Assembly: GCF_003184905.1 (NCBI RefSeq)
Contig: NZ_KZ821208.1
Span: 1 to 34,251 of the forward strand
Length of the DNA: 34,251 nucleotides
Source: Bacillus sp. CGMCC 1.16541
GTDB taxonomy: Bacteria > Bacillota > Bacilli > Bacillales > Bacillaceae_H
Direction: 5' to 3'
Position 1 is the first letter of the stretch. Every line of letters begins with the position of its first letter. Below the pieces are notes generated by a model that was not told the origin of the DNA, searched no databases, and was given only the letters and a program-made list of their open reading frames with translations. Of the stretch, positions 22,789 through 30,585 are shown one piece after another. Made by a program: the position numbers and the translations under genes.

Positions 22789-24093
22789 TTGATAGGATTT
22801 AAATTAGCTTTATTTGTGTTACTTTTAGTTTTAACCGCTTTTTTCGTCGCATCGGAGTTTGCGATTGTGAAACTTCGTAGTTCACGTGTGGATCAGTTAG
22901 TGGCGGAAGGACGAAAAGGGGCAATGGCTGCTCAACGAGTGACAACGCATCTTGATGAATATTTGTCAGCGTGTCAGCTTGGAATTACGATTACAGCACT
23001 TGGATTAGGATGGTTAGGTGAGCCGACTGTCGCACGTATTTTAACACCTGTACTTGAAGATGCTGGGATTGCGGCAACTCTTTCACATGTTGTTTCATTT
23101 GTGATTGCGTTCACGCTTGTGACGTTTTTACACGTTGTTGTAGGGGAACTAGCACCTAAAACAGTAGCGATTCAAAAAGCAGAAGCGGTCACGTTACTTT
23201 TTGCGCCAGCGCTTATTTGGTTTTATCGCCTTATGTATCCATTCATTTGGCTTTTAAATGGATCAGCACGATTACTTGTTGGCTTGTTTGGATTAAAACC
23301 TGCGTCTGAACATGAAGAAGCCCATAGTGAAGATGAACTTCGAATCATTTTATCAGAAAGCTACGAAGGTGGCGAAATTAATCAGTCAGAGTTCAAATAC
23401 GTAAACAACATTTTTGAATTTGACAATCGGATTGCTCGTGAAATTATGGTGCCTCGCACGGAATTTGCGTTTGTGTCGAGTGAGGGTACAGTGGAACAAT
23501 TTTTAAAAGAAGCCGTTCATGACCGATATACACGATATCCTGTCGCACAAAGCGGGGATAAAGATCAGATTATCGGCATGGTGAATATAAAAGAAATTTT
23601 AAATGATGTTGTGTTAAATGATGCAGTGAAAACACAACCCATTACAACGTATATGAAGCCAATTATTCAAGTCATTGAATCAATTGCGATTCACGATTTG
23701 CTTGTGACAATGCAGAAAAAACGTACACATATGGGGATGCTTATTGATGAGTATGGAGGTACGGCTGGGCTTGTGACAGCGGAAGACATTTTAGAAGAAA
23801 TTGTCGGTGAAATTCGTGATGAGTTTGACGGAGATGAACAAGCTCCAATTCAATCATTAGGCGATGATCGTTACGCATTTGATGCGAAAGTATTAATTGA
23901 TGAGGTTAATGATCTATTAGGTACGCACATTAAGAATGACGATGTAGATACAATTGGTGGTTGGATTCTTTCGCAAAAAGTAGATGTGAAAGAGAACGAA
24001 GTGATTACCGAACAGGATTATTCGTTTATTGTCAAAGAAATGGATGGTCATCAAATTAAATCAGTTGAAGTCAAACAAGAAACGACACACTAA
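22789..24093 (+). CDS. CNNM/HlyC-CorC family membrane protein (DUF21-CBS-CorC_HlyC)
   Basis: A 434-residue protein with the DUF21/CNNM transmembrane domain (about 1-190, opening LTAFFVASEFAIVKLRSSR), a CBS pair (about 205-335, with REIMVPRTEF and GMLIDEYGGTAGLVTAEDI) and a C-terminal CorC_HlyC domain (about 345-430). Members are annotated hemolysins but are better supported as magnesium or cobalt transporters or their regulators. The start is uncertain: TTG 22789 has only a weak site, and the frame is open further upstream past an AGGAGGTG at 22746 with CTG 22759 in frame. The hairpin in between may control initiation. Confidence 0.88.
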   Translation: MIGFKLALFVLLLVLTAFFVASEFAIVKLRSSRVDQLVAEGRKGAMAAQRVTTHLDEYLSACQLGITITALGLGWLGEPTVARILTPVLEDAGIAATLSHVVSFVIAFTLVTFLHVVVGELAPKTVAIQKAEAVTLLFAPALIWFYRLMYPFIWLLNGSARLLVGLFGLKPASEHEEAHSEDELRIILSESYEGGEINQSEFKYVNNIFEFDNRIAREIMVPRTEFAFVSSEGTVEQFLKEAVHDRYTRYPVAQSGDKDQIIGMVNIKEILNDVVLNDAVKTQPITTYMKPIIQVIESIAIHDLLVTMQKKRTHMGMLIDEYGGTAGLVTAEDILEEIVGEIRDEFDGDEQAPIQSLGDDRYAFDAKVLIDEVNDLLGTHIKNDDVDTIGGWILSQKVDVKENEVITEQDYSFIVKEMDGHQIKSVEVKQETTH

Positions 24094-24115
24094 ACGCAGA
24101 AAGGGGTCTAGGTAA

Positions 24116-24268
24116 GTGAGCACATTATCGGCTAAGATTGAACAAAAGCGAGAGCAGCTCATGCAGCTTGTCGCTAAATATGGCTTTCATCACGCAAAAG
24201 TCATTACATGCAGCCAAGAGCTTGACTCGTTATTAAATCTGTTTGAAAAAACTAAAGAGCATGCTTAG
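24116..24268 (+). CDS. Spo0E-like aspartyl-phosphate phosphatase
   Basis: GTG 24116 opens a 50-residue protein with two helices: an N-terminal one (AKIEQKREQLMQLVAKYG) and a second carrying the family signature SQELDSLLNLF (33-43). Spo0E, YisI and YnzD proteins dephosphorylate Spo0A-P with this SQxLD motif and so delay sporulation. The length is typical. It starts 22 bases after the CNNM stop and is followed by a terminator, so it may be cotranscribed with it. Its presence points to a spore-forming host. Confidence 0.8.
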   Translation: MSTLSAKIEQKREQLMQLVAKYGFHHAKVITCSQELDSLLNLFEKTKEHA

Positions 24269-24291
24269 TCGAAAAGGTCTATTGAAAGAGG

Positions 24292-24323
24292 AAAGCAGTG
24301 AGCGTTGGTGCTCGCTGCTTTTT
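24292..24323 (+). terminator. terminator after the Spo0E-like gene
   Basis: AAAGCAGTGAGC (24292-24303) pairs with GCTCGCTGCTTT (24310-24321) with one mismatch, followed by T residues. Confidence 0.8.
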
Positions 24324-24407
24324 GCGTTGTTGGTTGATGACCAAGCACATGCTAATTTTAACGTAATAATGTATGAACGTATGTGAAAATGAAGGAAGGT
24401 ATAACGT

Positions 24408-24626
24408 ATAATCATTGGTAAAGAAGGTTTGCATCAATTGATAGCATGACTGAATAGCCAAGATGAAAAGGCAGCATTTGACTTTTTAGAATCTCTTGTT
24501 CAACGTTCAAAAAAGAAACTTGGGAGTTGGGAACGAATTGATAAGAAAGAGCCGGATTCAGAACCATTATCAAAACAAGAGTTAGAGCAATTGAATAGTG
24601 AAGAAGGATATAAATGTCTTCACTAG
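24408..24626 (+). pseudogene. dead antitoxin-like gene (DUF2281/RelB-like)
   Basis: A ribosome binding site (AAGGAAGG, 24393-24400) precedes ATA at 24408 where ATG is expected. The frame reads IIGKEGLHQLIA, hits TGA at 24447, then continues in the same frame LNSQDEKAAFDFLESLVQRS and on to EPLSKQELEQLNSEEGY, ending at TAG 24624-24626. The pattern of a helix, FDFLE, a basic spacer and a PLSxxExxQL tail resembles small antitoxin-like proteins of Bacillota. Two disabling changes (start codon and internal stop) make it a pseudogene; no toxin partner remains. The stretch 24627-24888 holds only AT-rich DNA. Confidence 0.5.
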
Positions 24627-24888
24627 AAAGGATTTTTTTGATTATCGAGAAATAACATACAGGTCAAAGTCACTTTAAATAATATCTAATTAATATATGT
24701 TCTAAATAATCAATGATAAAACTAAGTTGCTTCTAAGCACCCATTTTACAGGGGTTTAACAACATTCCTACAAAAATCACACAACGACTTATTACCATAT
24801 AATTAACAGCTTATATGAGGAACAACCGCCTATGTTTCGTCATATAGTGAAGATAATAGACACGACCATAAGAGGGGAGTGGGTAGAG

Positions 24889-25035
24889 ATGCTGAACGTT
24901 GATCAATTATTGCCAGCGTTCGTTGTATTGTTTGGCATGTTTGTCGGTGTCACCATTTTGCTTAATTATCGTCAAAGAAAGTTGCCGTTTTTTCGTCGTT
25001 ATTTACGGAAATATCGTAAATACTATAAAGGATGA
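24889..25035 (+). CDS. 48-residue single-TM basic protein
   Basis: ATG 24889 follows GGGGAG nine bases away; an in-frame ATG at 24832 would add 19 residues and also has a weak GAGGAA site. The product begins MLNVDQLLPAFVVLFGMFVG, one membrane helix, and ends in a strongly basic tail (YLRKYRKYYKG). Function unknown. It lies directly before the arsenic operon but has its own site and no Cys. Confidence 0.5.
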   Translation: MLNVDQLLPAFVVLFGMFVGVTILLNYRQRKLPFFRRYLRKYRKYYKG

Positions 25036-25054
25036 AAAAACATTATATTAGCGG

Positions 25055-25083
25055 TTGATTATATAAGTATATTGTTATATAAT
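25055..25083 (+). promoter_or_regulatory. ars operon promoter and ArsR operator
   Basis: TTGATT (25055-25060), a 17-base spacer and a consensus TATAAT (25078-25083) form the promoter. The perfect inverted repeat ATTATATAA (25058-25066) and TTATATAAT (25075-25083) overlaps both boxes, the usual ArsR arrangement in which the repressor blocks polymerase until As(III) binds. Confidence 0.8.
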
Positions 25084-25115
25084 GATTTACGTAAACAAGG
25101 AGGCGACATCAAATA

Positions 25116-25466
25116 ATGAGTGTAAAAACGACCATTGAAATTGAAAAAGGGGCTCAGCTTTTAAAACTACTAGGTGATAAAACACGCCTCTCAATGATGA
25201 AGTTACTTCATACAAATGAATGTTGTGTGTGTGAGTTAGTGGAGATTTATCAAGCAAGTCAACCATCAATTAGTCAGCATTTACGCAAGTTAAAAGATGC
25301 CGACCTGCTAAAAGAAAGACGAAGAGGACAATGGATTTTTTACTCAGCCAATACGGAAAGTGCCCATTATGAGTTCATTTCAGGTGTACTTGAATCATTG
25401 CCAAGTCAAGATCCACACTTAGAAAACTTAGAGAAACAAGGGTTACGTATTAGTTGCTGTGAGTAA
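25116..25466 (+). CDS. arsR: ArsR, As(III)-responsive repressor
   Basis: The 116-residue ArsR/SmtB winged-helix repressor has its metal site in the first HTH helix region, ECCVCEL with Cys36, Cys37 and Cys39 (family ELCVCDL). The recognition helix is QPSISQHLRKLKDADLL, followed by the wing RRRGQWIFYS. It ends ISCCE, an extra vicinal pair also seen on other proteins of this cluster. AAGGAGG lies before ATG. It heads the rightward operon, with its operator at 25058-25083. Confidence 0.95.
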   Translation: MSVKTTIEIEKGAQLLKLLGDKTRLSMMKLLHTNECCVCELVEIYQASQPSISQHLRKLKDADLLKERRRGQWIFYSANTESAHYEFISGVLESLPSQDPHLENLEKQGLRISCCE

Positions 25467-25481
25467 TTGGAGGTTTAGACA

Positions 25482-26780
25482 TTGACATCAGTTTTAGTAG
25501 CATCCGCAATCTTTTTAGTAACGCTTATCTTTGTCATTTGGCAACCAAAAGGATTATCCATTGGTTGGTCAGCGTGTATTGGAGCGGCCGTTGCATTACT
25601 TGTTGGGGTTGTTGATTTCAACGACGTTGTGGATGTAACGCAAATTGTGTGGAACGCCACACTTACGTTTATTGCCATCATCATTATTTCATTAATTTTA
25701 GATGAGATTGGATTTTTTGAATGGGCTGCGTTACATATGGCCCGTGCAGCAAGAGGAAACGGAATTCGCATGTTTGTGTATGTTTCGTTACTCGGTGCGT
25801 TAGTTGCGGCGTTTTTCGCTAACGACGGAGCCGCACTTATTTTAACACCCATTGTTTTAGCAATGGTTCGAGCATTAAAGCTCGATGAGAAAATGATTTT
25901 TCCATTCATTATCGCAAGTGGATTTATTGCCGATACAACGTCACTTCCACTTGTCGTGAGTAACTTAGTAAACATTGTATCAGCTGACTTCTTTGGCATC
26001 GGGTTTTCTGAGTATGCATCACGTATGATTGTGCCAAACTTTTTCGCATTAGGTGCAAGTATTCTTGTTCTTTATCTCTACTTCCGAAAAAGCATTCCGC
26101 GCACGTACAATTTAGAACATTTGCAGAAACCGGTTGACGCAATTAAAGACGAGAAAATGTTCCGTCTTTCATGGATTGTGTTAGCGGTACTATTAGTCGG
26201 CTATTTCGTATCTGAATTTGTACATGTTCCAGTATCAATTATTGCAAGTATCATTGCGATTTTCTTCTTACTAATGGCACGCAGAAGTCCAGCGGTTCAA
26301 ACGAAAACGGTCATCAAAGGTGCACCGTGGGCAATCGTGTTTTTCTCAATTGGAATGTACGTCGTTGTATACGGCTTACGTAACGTAGGCTTAACGGAAG
26401 TACTTGCAAGTGTCATTCAGTTAGGTGCTGATCAAGGTTTGTTTATCGCGACCATTTCAATGGGCTTTATCGCTGCGATTTTATCGTCGGTTATGAATAA
26501 TATGCCGACTGTGATGATTGATGCGCTTGCGATTGATGCAACGACGGCAACAGGCACGATTAAAGAAGCATTAATTTATGCGAATATCATTGGATCGGAT
26601 TTAGGTCCGAAAATTACCCCAATTGGTTCTCTTGCGACACTTTTGTGGCTACATGTTCTTTCAACAAAAGGCGTGAAGATTTCATGGGGAACGTATTTTA
26701 AAACAGGAATTGTGTTAACCATTCCAACATTGTTCATTACACTTGTTGGGTTATATATTTGGTTGCTTATACTTTCATAA
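25482..26780 (+). CDS. arsB: ArsB, arsenite efflux pump
   Basis: A 432-residue integral membrane protein of the ArsB/NhaD (ArsB-type, not Acr3) superfamily with about eleven or twelve TM segments. The conserved [15 protein letters not shown] loop and [13 protein letters not shown] region are visible. It extrudes As(III) or Sb(III), alone by proton motive force or energised by ArsA. The start is TTG 25482 with TTGGAGG nine bases before it. With arsA downstream, the pump can probably run in the ATP-coupled mode. Confidence 0.93.
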   Translation: MTSVLVASAIFLVTLIFVIWQPKGLSIGWSACIGAAVALLVGVVDFNDVVDVTQIVWNATLTFIAIIIISLILDEIGFFEWAALHMARAARGNGIRMFVYVSLLGALVAAFFANDGAALILTPIVLAMVRALKLDEKMIFPFIIASGFIADTTSLPLVVSNLVNIVSADFFGIGFSEYASRMIVPNFFALGASILVLYLYFRKSIPRTYNLEHLQKPVDAIKDEKMFRLSWIVLAVLLVGYFVSEFVHVPVSIIASIIAIFFLLMARRSPAVQTKTVIKGAPWAIVFFSIGMYVVVYGLRNVGLTEVLASVIQLGADQGLFIATISMGFIAAILSSVMNNMPTVMIDALAIDATTATGTIKEALIYANIIGSDLGPKITPIGSLATLLWLHVLSTKGVKISWGTYFKTGIVLTIPTLFITLVGLYIWLLILS

Positions 26781-26804
26781 TCATCATAAAAGGAGATGGA
26801 CAAC

Positions 26805-27224
26805 ATGACGAAAAAAACAATTTATTTCTTATGCACAGGTAACTCTTGCCGTAGCCAAATGGCAGAAGGTTGGGCCAAAAAATATTTAGGTGATGAGTGG
26901 AACGTTTATAGTGCGGGTCTTGAAGCACATGGATTAAATCCAAACGCTGTTAAAGCAATGAACGAAGCAGGAATTGATATTTCAAATCAAACATCAGATG
27001 TGATTGATTCTGAGATTTTAAACAATGCTGACTTAGTCGTGACACTTTGTGGACATGCAGCTGATCATTGCCCAGTGACACCACCTCACATTAAACGTGT
27101 TCACTGGGGCTTTGATGACCCAGCAAAAGCAGAAGGTACAGAAGAAGAGAAATGGGCATTTTTCCAACGTGTACGTGACGAAATCGGTGAGCGTATTAAG
27201 CGTTTTGCCGAAACAGGTGAGTAA
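26805..27224 (+). CDS. arsC: ArsC, thioredoxin-coupled arsenate reductase
   Basis: ATG 26805, nine bases after AAAAGGAG, is preferred over ATG 26796 that overlaps the site. The 139-residue product belongs to the low-molecular-weight phosphatase-like arsenate reductases. The P-loop is CTGNSCRSQ with Cys10 and Cys15, and the redox pair is Cys82 and Cys89 in [10 protein letters not shown], at the same numbers as in Bacillus subtilis ArsC. It reduces arsenate to arsenite, which ArsB exports. A terminator follows the gene. Confidence 0.95.
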   Translation: MTKKTIYFLCTGNSCRSQMAEGWAKKYLGDEWNVYSAGLEAHGLNPNAVKAMNEAGIDISNQTSDVIDSEILNNADLVVTLCGHAADHCPVTPPHIKRVHWGFDDPAKAEGTEEEKWAFFQRVRDEIGERIKRFAETGE

Positions 27225-27235
27225 GAAAAACGCAT

Positions 27236-27265
27236 AAGTCGAGAGTTTAATCACTCTCGGCTTTT
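27236..27265 (+). terminator. intra-operon terminator between arsC and arsD
   Basis: AAGTCGAGAGT (27236-27246) pairs with ACTCTCGGCTT (27253-27263, one G-T pair), and five T follow at 27262-27266. It separates arsRBC from arsDA and would lower expression of the second half. Confidence 0.75.
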
Positions 27266-27288
27266 TGTTTAAAGAGAGGGATGAAGAG

Positions 27289-27657
27289 ATGAAAAAAGTG
27301 GAAATTTTCGACCCAGCAATGTGTTGTTCAACAGGTGTATGTGGTCCGAGTGTTGACCCTGAATTAACGCGCGTAGCTTCAGCGGTTTTTGCACTTGAGA
27401 AAAAAGGATTTGATATTACTCGTTACAACTTAACAAGTGAGCCGGATCAATTTGTGGAACAAGAAATTGTGAACAACATCTTAATGAGTAAAGGTCCGGA
27501 TGCCTTGCCAGTCGTTCTTGTCAACGGGGAAGTAGCGAAAGAAGGAAGCTACCCAACGAATGAAGAGTTTGCGGCGTGGTTCGGTGTAGAAGAGTCAGAT
27601 CTAAAAGGAGAAAAACCGCAAGTACGTATTAAGTTAAACCTAAACGACCTAAAGTAA
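27289..27657 (+). CDS. arsD: ArsD, arsenic metallochaperone
   Basis: ATG 27289 is chosen; a TTG at 27265 in frame lies within the terminator. The 122-residue protein begins MKKVEIFDPAMCCSTGVCGP with Cys12, Cys13 and Cys18, the As(III) site of the E. coli R773 ArsD at identical positions. The later Cys pairs of R773 ArsD (near 112 and 119) are absent, as in many ArsD. It passes As(III) to ArsA. The gene is 12 bases before arsA, supporting the partnership. Confidence 0.95.
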   Translation: MKKVEIFDPAMCCSTGVCGPSVDPELTRVASAVFALEKKGFDITRYNLTSEPDQFVEQEIVNNILMSKGPDALPVVLVNGEVAKEGSYPTNEEFAAWFGVEESDLKGEKPQVRIKLNLNDLK

Positions 27658-27669
27658 GGAGGGACTAAC

Positions 27670-29448
27670 ATGTATCAACCGTTTCAACCTGAACATGTGA
27701 TGAAAACACCGTTTTTGTTTTTTACTGGAAAAGGTGGTGTAGGGAAAACATCCACAGCTTGTGCAACAGCTGTGTCGTTAGCTGATGCAGGTCATCGAGT
27801 CCTTATTGTAAGTACCGATCCCGCTTCAAATTTACAAGATGTGTTTGAAATCCCATTAACGAATGATCCTGTGATGATTCCATCCGTTCCAAATCTTTAT
27901 GCATGCAACTTAGATCCTGAAGAAGCTGCAAACGCATATCGTGAAAGTGTCGTTGGGCCGTATCGAGGGAAGTTGCCAGATTCGGTAGTTGCGACAATGG
28001 AGGAACAATTATCCGGTGCATGCACGGTTGAAATTGCCGCATTTGACGAGTTTACAAACTTGCTAGCGAATGAGGAGATGGTCAATCAGTTTGATTACAT
28101 TCTTTTTGATACAGCTCCAACAGGTCATACACTGCGCCTTTTACAATTGCCCACAGCGTGGACAGGTTTTTTACAAGATAGTACACACGGTGCTTCTTGT
28201 TTAGGCCCATTATCAGGTCTAGATAAAAAGAAAGGCCTTTATGCGAAAACGGTTGAAGCACTAGCAAACCCAACGCAAACAACATTGATGCTTGTCGCTC
28301 GCCCAGATGATTCATCTCTACAAGAAGCGAACCGAGCATCAAAAGAATTAAAAGAAATCGGTATTTCGAATCAATGCTTAATCGTTAATGGCTTGTTAAA
28401 AGAACGTGTGAGAGAAGATCACATTTCAACGGCCTTTTATGAGCGTCAACAACGTGCGTTGAAGGAGATGCCAAATGAGTTGAAGCAAATGGTTAGTTAT
28501 TCACTACCGTACGTATCGTACCCGCTAACAGGTGTTTCATTTTTACGTCATTTATTTAAGTCTTATACATTACCAGCAGTGGAAGTGAAAGACGTACAGC
28601 TTTCACCTGATAAACTATCACCATTTAAAGCGGTGGTGGATGACTTTTCAACGAATGGTACAAAGGTTATCTTTACGATGGGCAAAGGTGGCGTTGGAAA
28701 AACAACGGTCGCATCAGCTATTGCGGTTGGCTTAGTTGAAAAAGGCCATTCTGTTCATTTAACGACGACTGATCCTGCGGCACATTTAGACTTTGTGTTT
28801 CAAAGTAGTGAAGCGAAAGAGCGATTGAGTATAAGTCGTGTCGATCCAAAAGCAGAAGTCGAGGCCTATAAAGCAGAAGTATTAGAAAAGGCGCGTGCAG
28901 AGCTAAGTGAAGATGAAGTCGCGTACATGGAAGAGGATTTAAATTCACCGTGTACAGAAGAAATTGCAGTGTTCCGTGCGTTTGCCGATGTGGTCGCGAA
29001 GTCTGATGATGAAATTGTGGTCATTGATACAGCACCAACGGGTCACACGCTTCTTTTACTCGACGCGACGGAGTCTTATCATAAAGAGCTTGAACGTTCG
29101 ACGGGAGATGTGCCTGAGAATGTGAAAAAGCTCCTTCCACGCCTTCGTAATAAAGAAGAAACGAGTGTTGTAATCGTCACATTAGCAGAAGCGACACCAG
29201 TATTAGAAGCAACTCGCCTACAAGATGACTTAAATCGAGCGAATATCAATCCAAAATGGTGGGTTGTGAATCAAAGCTTGTATGCAACGAACACGACAGA
29301 TTCTGTGTTAAAGGGTCGAGCACATGCTGAAAAAGCGTGGATTAAACGAGTGAGTGAACAATTAACAGCTCACTGTGCCATTATTCCATGGCAACCAGAA
29401 GAAAAGATTGGCTATGACAAAGTAAAAGAATTAATTGAGGTGGAGTAA
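27670..29448 (+). CDS. arsA: ArsA, As(III)-stimulated ATPase
   Basis: A 592-residue pseudodimeric ATPase with two halves. P-loops are GKGGVGKTS (20-28) and GKGGVGKTT (about 338-346), and each half has DTAPTGHTL (signal transduction domain). The metalloid triad is present: Cys118 in SGACTVEI, Cys177 in GASCLGPL and Cys428 in SPCTEEI, corresponding to Cys113, Cys172 and Cys422 of R773 ArsA. It binds ArsB and powers arsenite export. It follows arsD by 12 bases and precedes a phosphatase-like gene by two. Confidence 0.97.
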   Translation: MYQPFQPEHVMKTPFLFFTGKGGVGKTSTACATAVSLADAGHRVLIVSTDPASNLQDVFEIPLTNDPVMIPSVPNLYACNLDPEEAANAYRESVVGPYRGKLPDSVVATMEEQLSGACTVEIAAFDEFTNLLANEEMVNQFDYILFDTAPTGHTLRLLQLPTAWTGFLQDSTHGASCLGPLSGLDKKKGLYAKTVEALANPTQTTLMLVARPDDSSLQEANRASKELKEIGISNQCLIVNGLLKERVREDHISTAFYERQQRALKEMPNELKQMVSYSLPYVSYPLTGVSFLRHLFKSYTLPAVEVKDVQLSPDKLSPFKAVVDDFSTNGTKVIFTMGKGGVGKTTVASAIAVGLVEKGHSVHLTTTDPAAHLDFVFQSSEAKERLSISRVDPKAEVEAYKAEVLEKARAELSEDEVAYMEEDLNSPCTEEIAVFRAFADVVAKSDDEIVVIDTAPTGHTLLLLDATESYHKELERSTGDVPENVKKLLPRLRNKEETSVVIVTLAEATPVLEATRLQDDLNRANINPKWWVVNQSLYATNTTDSVLKGRAHAEKAWIKRVSEQLTAHCAIIPWQPEEKIGYDKVKELIEVE

Positions 29449-29450
29449 CG

Positions 29451-29876
29451 ATGACAAAAAACTATCAACCATTACTAAAAGACCGCATTTTTATTGGAGG
29501 AGCAGCTGACGTAAAAGATGTCATGGAACATGACAAAGCAGACGTCATTTATGACCTACGTGCTGAAGCATTAGATCACGATGCACCAGATGTACGCGTT
29601 CATACACCAATCGTCGATGATGCTGAGCAACAAGATGAATCCATTCAAAAAGCGATTAACGAAGTAGTAAAATCGTACGAAGCGGGTAAAAAAGTGTATT
29701 TCCACTGCGCGGGTGGAAGTAACCGCACAGGTACAGTGGCAATTGGAACGTTGCTTGCGTTAGGCGAAGCAAAAACAATCGAAGAAGCCGAAGAAAAAGC
29801 AAAAGCAGCTCGTGCAAAGATTAACGTAAAACCTGAAATGAAAGCATCACTTCAACGCTTATTTCCAGAAGCGTAA
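29451..29876 (+). CDS. DSP/PTP-like phosphatase fold protein in the ars operon
   Basis: The 141-residue protein carries the Cys-based phosphatase signature HCAGGSNRTGT (HCxxGxxR[TS]) at about residues 84-94, with an upstream DLRAEA loop typical of dual-specificity phosphatases. It starts two bases after arsA, so it is made from the ars operon. The role in arsenic resistance is unclear. The active-site Cys-Arg loop could act on a phosphorylated substrate, or it could bind arsenate as other phosphatase folds do, like ArsC. It is not homologous to ArsC. The domain call is firm, the function inferred. Confidence 0.8.
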   Translation: MTKNYQPLLKDRIFIGGAADVKDVMEHDKADVIYDLRAEALDHDAPDVRVHTPIVDDAEQQDESIQKAINEVVKSYEAGKKVYFHCAGGSNRTGTVAIGTLLALGEAKTIEEAEEKAKAARAKINVKPEMKASLQRLFPEA

Positions 29877-29897
29877 ACAAAACAAGGGGGAAACGAG

Positions 29898-30182
29898 ATG
29901 AACATCACAAACGAAGCAAAAAGCATGTTAGAAAACGTATTTAAGCAACAAGGGGCAAGCAATATTCGCTTTTACTCAGAAGGCGGAGGGTGCTGCGGAC
30001 CACAAATCGGTTTATCATTAGAGCCACCAACAGATGTTGACACTGTAAAAGAAGTAAACGGCATTCAAGTTGCTATTGAAACAACGATTCTATCAACAAC
30101 AGACGGACTAACACTTGACGTACAAGATAGCCCACAAGGACCAGGGTTTGTGTTAGTTGGAATGGAAAGTAGCTGCTGTTAA
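29898..30182 (+). CDS. HesB/IscA-like protein with Cys-Cys tail
   Basis: A 94-residue protein opening NITNEAKSMLENVFKQQG with the A-type scaffold layout. It has GGGCCGPQIGLSLEPP with vicinal Cys at 33-34 where IscA has its first Cys, and ends MESSCC instead of the usual CxC. Proteins of this type are often annotated as adhesin-like or Fe-S biogenesis proteins near arsenic genes. Four cysteines as two vicinal pairs suggest soft-metal binding, perhaps As(III) buffering or delivery to ArsD or ArsA. It is the last gene of the rightward operon. Confidence 0.75.
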   Translation: MNITNEAKSMLENVFKQQGASNIRFYSEGGGCCGPQIGLSLEPPTDVDTVKEVNGIQVAIETTILSTTDGLTLDVQDSPQGPGFVLVGMESSCC

Positions 30183-30189
30183 CAAGATA

Positions 30190-30296
30190 AAAAGAGGATG
30201 GGACATAAGTGTTTTAGTTGGTGATAAATCCGAGCGATAATAGGTTAAAACCTATTATCGCTCGGGTATTTTCGTTATGTCTTAATCTCTTTTTTA
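30190..30296. repeat. nested inverted repeat of the GGGACATAA type, terminator-like
   Basis: The outer arms are AAAAAGAGGATGGGACATAA at 30189-30208 and its imperfect partner TTATGTCTTAATCTCTTTTT near 30275-30295. Inside, CCGAGCGATAATAGGTT (30230-30246) and AACCTATTATCGCTCGG (30249-30265) form a 17-bp stem with a two-base loop. It lies between convergent operons and may end transcription in both directions. The GGGACATAA end resembles the repeat at 10078. Confidence 0.6.
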
Positions 30297-30446
30297 TTAA
30301 CAGCAAGGCACACAACAAGGTGGAGAAGCTGGTTTTTCAATTGTTTGTTCTTTCGGTGAAACCATCACATCCGTTTGATGATGAAACGTTTCGTTGTTCA
30401 GTCGTCGCCATTCTTCTAAAATGATCCATTCTAGTTCGTACATCAT
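30297..30446 (-). CDS. 49-residue protein ending CCVPCC
   Basis: ATG 30446 overlaps the stop of the preceding frame (ATGATG/TGA arrangement), so translation is coupled. The product begins MMYELEWIILEEWRRLNNET, an amphipathic acidic helix, followed by a flexible linker and the tail ASPPCCVPCC. Two vicinal Cys pairs at the very C-terminus look like a soft-metal ligand. The long minus-strand frame continues the marR-permease unit. I know no named family. An alternative is a chance ORF, but the site, the coupling and the Cys pattern argue against it. Confidence 0.6.
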   Translation of the reverse strand: MMYELEWIILEEWRRLNNETFHHQTDVMVSPKEQTIEKPASPPCCVPCC

Positions 30447-30571
30447 GCGTTGTCACTTCCTTTTTTATTTTTATCTGTTGAACAACACGTACTTTTTTCT
30501 TGTTTCACTTCAATAATCTCTAGTTCACAACAATCCTTTTTCGTTGATTTAAATAGTGAAAACAGTAGCAT
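30443..30571 (-). CDS. 42-residue protein with two Cys-Cys pairs
   Basis: ATG 30571 follows an excellent AAAGGAGGTG on the minus strand. The product begins MLLFSLFKSTKKDCCELEII and continues to a second pair in KSTCCSTDKNKKG. It starts 14 bases after the permease stop and shares four bases with the next mini-gene. The two CC pairs flank a beta-like ELEIIEVK segment. It is probably a metalloid-binding accessory of the permease. No family recognised. Confidence 0.6.
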   Translation of the reverse strand: MLLFSLFKSTKKDCCELEIIEVKQEKSTCCSTDKNKKGSDNA

Positions 30572-30585
30572 TTCCTTCACCTCCT

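Noticed and set aside
25475-25999. 174-residue minus-strand frame
   Set aside because: It is opposite arsB, whose membrane protein composition leaves the complement open; no start signal.
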